Below, piece after piece: positions 31,241 through 35,083 of a stretch of DNA of 35,083 bases. This DNA is from Priapulus caudatus. Taxonomy: Eukaryota; Priapulida; Priapulimorpha; Priapulimorphida; Priapulidae. Below the pieces are notes generated by a model that saw nothing but the letters and a program-made list of their open reading frames with translations, searched no databases and had not been told where the DNA came from. How positions within the stretch are numbered: position 1 is the first letter of the stretch; each line of letters opens with the position of its first letter. The stretch spans positions 231,391 to 266,473 of the forward strand of contig NW_014577180.1 in NCBI RefSeq assembly GCF_000485595.1, given 5' to 3'. Both the position numbers and the translations under genes were made by a program.

Positions 31241-31481
31241 TAGTATTCGCCCTCGGATACGCCTTCGTCTCCCCCAACGTGTCCGCGAAATGAAACTTCT
31301 GTTTTATGTAATTATATCTACTATATTAAATCTTACAAAGGATATACATATGTCCTGTAATAAAAATCCCTAAATGATGAGTCGATGACGTCCTGTCCAC
31401 CTAAACAAAACAAAACAAAACGATGGCTCCTTCCCTACAAATCCATCCTCTGTGGTGGTTTGCGGGCTCTCTTCCCCCGCC

Positions 31482-33045
31482 TCAACTTCTCCTCGGCCTT
31501 CTCCTTTTCCTTTCTCGACTCGCTCCTACTTCCGACTGTTTTAACCTTCCCCTTTTCAACCCTTTTCCAGGTTGCCTCCGAGCACAGACAGTGCAGTACT
31601 GGCACCATCTCTCGATATCCTTCGTGTAGTTTGGCCAGTAGAACCGTTGCTGAATGCTGGATCTACTCCGCTTCCCTCCTTGATGTCCTGCTGTACGATG
31701 GTAATGTAATTGCTGAAATATTTCTCTTTGTAATTCCTTAGGTATCACCAACTGAAGTATGGGATGAGTCGGCGTGACCGGCGTCTCCCATCGTCTATAC
31801 AATTTACCTTCCTGCACCTCTAACTGATTCCACTGCCCCCAGTACGCTTTCGCCTCCGATCCCATTCCTGCAATTTCTGCAAACTCAGGTCTGTCCAACG
31901 CCGCTTCTTTTCGTTCCTTGAAGAAAACAATTGCAGGGTCCTTATCCTGTAATCTCCTAATATTTTCCGGGTTATATACATCATGGTCTTCCCCCTGATC
32001 CTCGGGATTCTCTCTGCGATCCTCTCGCTCTCCCTCGGTCACTACTAACACCTGCCCACGCTGCTCCTTATCCTCACATGAAGAACCGTCTCTCCTCCCA
32101 TTACGACTGGGTGGTTCATATCCCCATGTAGAATCCTCTGCTCCCCTACTGCAGCTGGGTGGTTCATCGCTACTACTTTCCTCATCTTCTTCCTCCTGAA
32201 CGTGCGTTTCCTCTTCCTCTGAGTGCATCTCCATCGCTGGTCGGGCCTCCGCTCCCATCATTCCATGCCTGCTATCTGGGCAGTTCTCGTTCGGGCATTT
32301 CCCTACTGTCTTACGTGACAACGCATCCGCATTCTGGTGATGCTGTCCCTGCTGTGTCTCACTCTCCTCCACTGGTTTGAGTTTCCCCACTTGCCGATCC
32401 TCCTCCGATATACCTGTATGGGAGATAACCAACGGTACCTTCATCACATCCCTTGGGAATACCGTCTGCTCCATCCGAATCTCCTGTGCCTCCAGCTTCT
32501 GAAATTCATCCACGTATACTGGTCTACCATTCTCTCCCCCTGTCCAAAATCCTTGAATCTTTCTCCCATCGAGTGATAGTATTCCTGTAGCAATTTTCAG
32601 GATAGCATTGTTTGGGACGAGAAAGTCGAGTCCCAAAATCCCATCTAAATCCTCTAATTGTGCAATAACCATTGTTTTCCTATTGTAGGTATGCTCGGCG
32701 ATTTCTAGACGGACAACAGTCTCTCCAGGACTATTCATTGCTTCGCCGTTCGCCATCTTCAGATCCCTCTTTCTCGTTATCAGCTGTAGCCCTGTACTTG
32801 CTTTGATGTCGTTGAACCCTATCTTCATTTATCAGCGTCGTACTCGATCCGCTGTCTACTAAAATTGTTATGTCACATCCCTCTACTTTCACAGGTATTA
32901 TCCATGTGGAATGACACTGCAATGGTGCTACGGAGATAGTAGGTATCCGTGTGGCTGCAGCCTTGCCTGAGCTATTTTCTCTATTTATCGGTATCTTAAT
33001 CCCTACGTGTTTTCCTGCATCATCGCCTTCTTCTATCTTCTTCAC
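31482..33045 (-). pseudogene. Protease-pol remnant without reverse transcriptase or integrase core
   Basis: The first frame (32731-33045) holds the aspartic protease active site ITILVDSGSSTTLIN. The second (31482-32828) resumes the protease with ILGLDFL; a one-base shift near 32825-32835 separates them. After about 80 more residues the chain jumps to NADALSR, the usual end of RNase H, so the whole reverse transcriptase is missing without loss of frame. An acidic spacer (HSEEEETHVQEEEDEESSSD) follows, then the integrase zinc-binding pattern H...H...CQYCTVC and FYWPN. The chain then ends in a basic tail where the integrase DDE core should be. The two in-frame losses look like an older deletion derivative. 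Confidence 0.8.
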
Positions 33046-33151
33046 TATTCTGTCTGAGAAAGTGTGAAACCAGTAGATTGTGGTGTAGCTCCCTCAGTCG
33101 GCTTATTATGGGCCAGCTAGGCTACCTACTCTTTTCCTAGCCCGTCCTAGT

Positions 33152-34633
33152 TTAACAGTCGCTGACTCCTGTTCGTTGTGCGCGATTATCTGAAACATTG
33201 CCGCATTGCAATCGTCGCGGGCAATCTCTCTGCATGTGTCCCGTTCTCCTGCAAAAATAACATTCTATCTCAGCTATTCTTGCCCTATTCGGTGGAGGCC
33301 TTGCCATTCTGCTGAATGGTGCATTATGCATTCTTTCTCCCGACCTTTGCCCTCTGCCTCCAGCTTCTGCTGTATGTTGTTGCCTTTGACCTTCCATGTC
33401 CTTCCTGATCTTAACCATTCCCTGTTTCAGGCTTCGCATCTCTTCGTACATCGCTTCCCATCGACTTGACACTGGATCCACTGGCTGCATCGCAGCTCGT
33501 ACATAAGTGCTTCCACCTGGTGGCGGTTTTCTACAATTTACCGTTTCTCTTGTAACGGCCTCATACTGCGCTACCCGAGCTATAGCCTCGTCTAGCGTGC
33601 TTGGTCCTTGCAAGAGTGCGTAGCGTTGTATTTCCGCATCTCTTATTCCTTCCAGGTATTTATCTATCAAGATCTGCTCCGTCTGATGACCTATCATGCC
33701 AGGGTACGCCCGCGTGAACAACTGCCGCATGACAGCGCCATACTCCTCGGCCGTTTCGTCATACCTTCTGCTCCTACGGCGTAGCTCACTCCAATAAACG
33801 TGGATGCGCTCTACCGGATCGAACCTGCGTTGCAAACAGGCAACCATCCTGTCGTAGTCAGCACGCTGTGATCGTGGCATCCTTATCATCACCTCTAAAG
33901 CTTCACCCTCCAAGCATAATCCTAATTGAATTCCCCATCCATTCTCTGGCCACTGATTGTAACTAGCCGTCATCTCGAACTTTATCAAGAAGTGCTTTAG
34001 GGCAATTCCATCTCCCTTCCTAAAGTTTGGAGGCTTTCGTTCCTTTACAGGTGTACTGCGCCACGGACTTCTCTCACGTGCTAAAGGCAGGTCCTGCATC
34101 GACTCCCTCCTTGTGTACGGCATATCCCTAACCGGAGCCGTATCTCGTGCAGGTGCATGTGAAATTTCTGCTTCCCTGTCAAGTGCGAAATCAAAATTCA
34201 TACTACCGTTCTCTGTCTCTTTCAGAATGCTGCCGTGCCGTTCGATCGGACTTCCCCAGTTTCTCTGTAAGCTTTCCTGGCTTACTCCAGCGTGGGGTAG
34301 GGGTGTGTGGTATCTCGGTCCCCTTTCTTGTTCATTTTCTTCCCAGCTTTCCTGCAATCTTCTCTCCGATCTTGTTATCTTCTCCCTATAATCCCTGGCT
34401 GCCTCCTGAAATATCTTCCTGTCCCTAGAAGCTTCCTCCGGGGTGGATACGCCATCGTGAATGATCGTCGGTACCTGTCCCTTTCTGAAATTAATGGACT
34501 CGCCCACACTTCCCCTTCCGTGCGGCTGTGTCGATGACTCATTCGCCTCCTTGCCTTGCACATCGTTCCATCGATTCTGCGTGGGCGTCAGAAATTCCCG
34601 TATCCTTTTTAACGACTTTATAAAACTCGACAT
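33152..34633 (-). CDS. Gag polyprotein of the LTR retrotransposon
   Basis: An open frame of about 493 codons. The first ATG is at 34633 (MSSFIKSLKR); the frame extends six codons upstream without another ATG. A basic, Ser/Arg-rich N-terminal half is followed by a capsid-type region (FLIKFEMTASYNQWPENGW, then YDRMVACLQRRF and YGAVMRQLFTRAYPG) typical of Ty3/Gypsy gag. A single CCHC zinc knuckle, CYFCRRTGHMQRDC, near the C-terminus would bind RNA. The frame is intact while pol is broken, so this copy could still make Gag particles. A separate frame starting about 100 bases after the stop encodes the protease part. Confidence 0.9.
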   Translation of the reverse strand: MSSFIKSLKRIREFLTPTQNRWNDVQGKEANESSTQPHGRGSVGESINFRKGQVPTIIHDGVSTPEEASRDRKIFQEAARDYREKITRSERRLQESWEENEQERGPRYHTPLPHAGVSQESLQRNWGSPIERHGSILKETENGSMNFDFALDREAEISHAPARDTAPVRDMPYTRRESMQDLPLARERSPWRSTPVKERKPPNFRKGDGIALKHFLIKFEMTASYNQWPENGWGIQLGLCLEGEALEVMIRMPRSQRADYDRMVACLQRRFDPVERIHVYWSELRRRSRRYDETAEEYGAVMRQLFTRAYPGMIGHQTEQILIDKYLEGIRDAEIQRYALLQGPSTLDEAIARVAQYEAVTRETVNCRKPPPGGSTYVRAAMQPVDPVSSRWEAMYEEMRSLKQGMVKIRKDMEGQRQQHTAEAGGRGQRSGERMHNAPFSRMARPPPNRARIAEIECYFCRRTGHMQRDCPRRLQCGNVSDNRAQRTGVSDC

Positions 34634-34702
34634 GTTTTTATCCTTGCTCACTATCCGTCTATAACACTGGTACGCTTGCTATTGCTACTCCTTCATGCGA
34701 AC

Positions 34703-34720
34703 ATCCCGGACGAGCCCCCA
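34703..34720 (-). other. Primer binding site, proline-tRNA type
   Basis: On the element strand it reads TGGGGGCTCGTCCGGGAT, seven bases inside the 5' LTR. This complements the 3' end of tRNA-Pro and is the same primer type used by gammaretroviruses. Confidence 0.85.
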
Positions 34721-34727
34721 TTTAACC

Positions 34728-35083
34728 TGTTGTGGCCCTAGGGGTGGCCGACCACGGTTCGACAGACGTTGTTTCGTAACGCGTGCCCCAGTAGTGTGGG
34801 ATTCAGTGTTCGCTCCTGCCGGTGTATTAAGCAGGACGGTGATGTCACGTAGCAGATAACAGATAGCACCAGTTAAACAGAACACCGTGAGATTCGGTTA
34901 ACGGTACGGTTATATAGCTTTATTGCTCGTTACTAGTTCACAAATAATTGCTCTGCGTTCGTATGGGCCGCAGATGCTATCACCACTAGATTAATATTGA
35001 CGAAGTAACACGTCGCCGGTTTCGTCTTCCTCTCCTACGTTCGTCTCCTCTCCTCGCGCAGACCTAGGCAGTCTCCAAGGTGT
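34728..35083 (-). repeat. 5' LTR (partial, cut by the window edge)
   Basis: The first 356 bases match 30127-30481. Differences include TGTTG for TGTAG at the tip and a 2-base indel near 35048. The remainder and the right target duplication lie beyond the window. Confidence 0.9.

Larger units (their letters stand above)
30127..35083 (-). mobile_element. Ty3/Gypsy-type LTR retrotransposon, internally deleted, minus strand
   Basis: Two direct LTRs (30127-31205, and from 34728 past the window edge) bound a 3.5-kb interior. In element order it holds: primer binding site, gag, a broken protease, then only the end of RNase H and the zinc-binding part of integrase. Reverse transcriptase, most of RNase H and the integrase core are absent, so it would depend on enzymes from a relative. 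The two LTRs differ by about nine substitutions and one 2-base indel over 355 aligned bases by eye, so the insertion is fairly recent. No envelope gene is seen. Confidence 0.9.

Noticed and set aside
30127-35083. Endogenous retrovirus with envelope, because of the proline-tRNA primer site
   Set aside because: No envelope frame is present, and gag with one zinc knuckle plus the integrase zinc pattern fit a Ty3/Gypsy retrotransposon.

Overview
This is a window of nuclear DNA from an animal, most likely a marine invertebrate; the lineage cannot be fixed from the sequence. Coding sequence is sparse and split into short exons with GT/AG borders. Mobile elements, foldback elements and microsatellites are dense. 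There is an interstitial block of TTAGGG telomere repeats, and the LTR element carries a proline-tRNA-type primer binding site. I saw no bacterial gene layout, CRISPR array or complete tRNA gene.

One host gene can be followed on the minus strand. Eight exons, from about 28.82 kb down to 12.22 kb, join in phase into about 359 codons. They encode a Dbl-family Rho guanine-nucleotide exchange factor: the DH domain lies on exons at 28.7, 26.4, 19.0, 17.9 and 17.2 kb, the PH domain on exons at 17.2, 14.7 and 14.2 kb, and a candidate last exon with stop lies at 12.25 kb. Its 5' end may lie beyond the first exon seen, towards or past the right edge. Every large transposon between 12 and 29 kb sits in one of its introns.

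Layout: 1-12 kb is gene-poor. It holds a three-copy CRE-like array (1.7 kb), a foldback element (2.4-2.9 kb), a TTAA-flanked MITE (5.8-6.3 kb), a 40-bp perfect palindrome (6.9 kb), a small foldback (7.3 kb) and several simple repeats. From 12.2 to 19.0 kb come six of the eight exons (the 3' part of the gene), interleaved with a foldback element carrying a tRNA-like segment and telomere repeats, two large palindromes and microsatellites. From 19.2 to 26.3 kb, within one intron, lie an hAT-like MITE and a 4.2-kb DNA transposon with 672-bp inverted repeats and a CAC target duplication; its broken + strand gene looks like a transposase-like protein ending in a FEN/XPG-like nuclease region and a Cys-rich tail. 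From 26.3 to 30.1 kb are two more exons, a second hAT-like element and a 60-bp tandem repeat. From 30.13 kb to the window end lies a minus-strand Ty3/Gypsy-type LTR retrotransposon with an open gag but deleted reverse transcriptase, RNase H and integrase core.

The most unusual signal is a dispersed family of very small AT-rich palindromes (30 to 134 bp) that begin CAGGAG and end CTCCTG. Five copies are flanked by exact 7-bp direct repeats, one copy is nested inside another, and the two arms differ between copies while still matching each other within a copy. This looks like a transposing micro-palindrome family that I cannot assign to a known superfamily.
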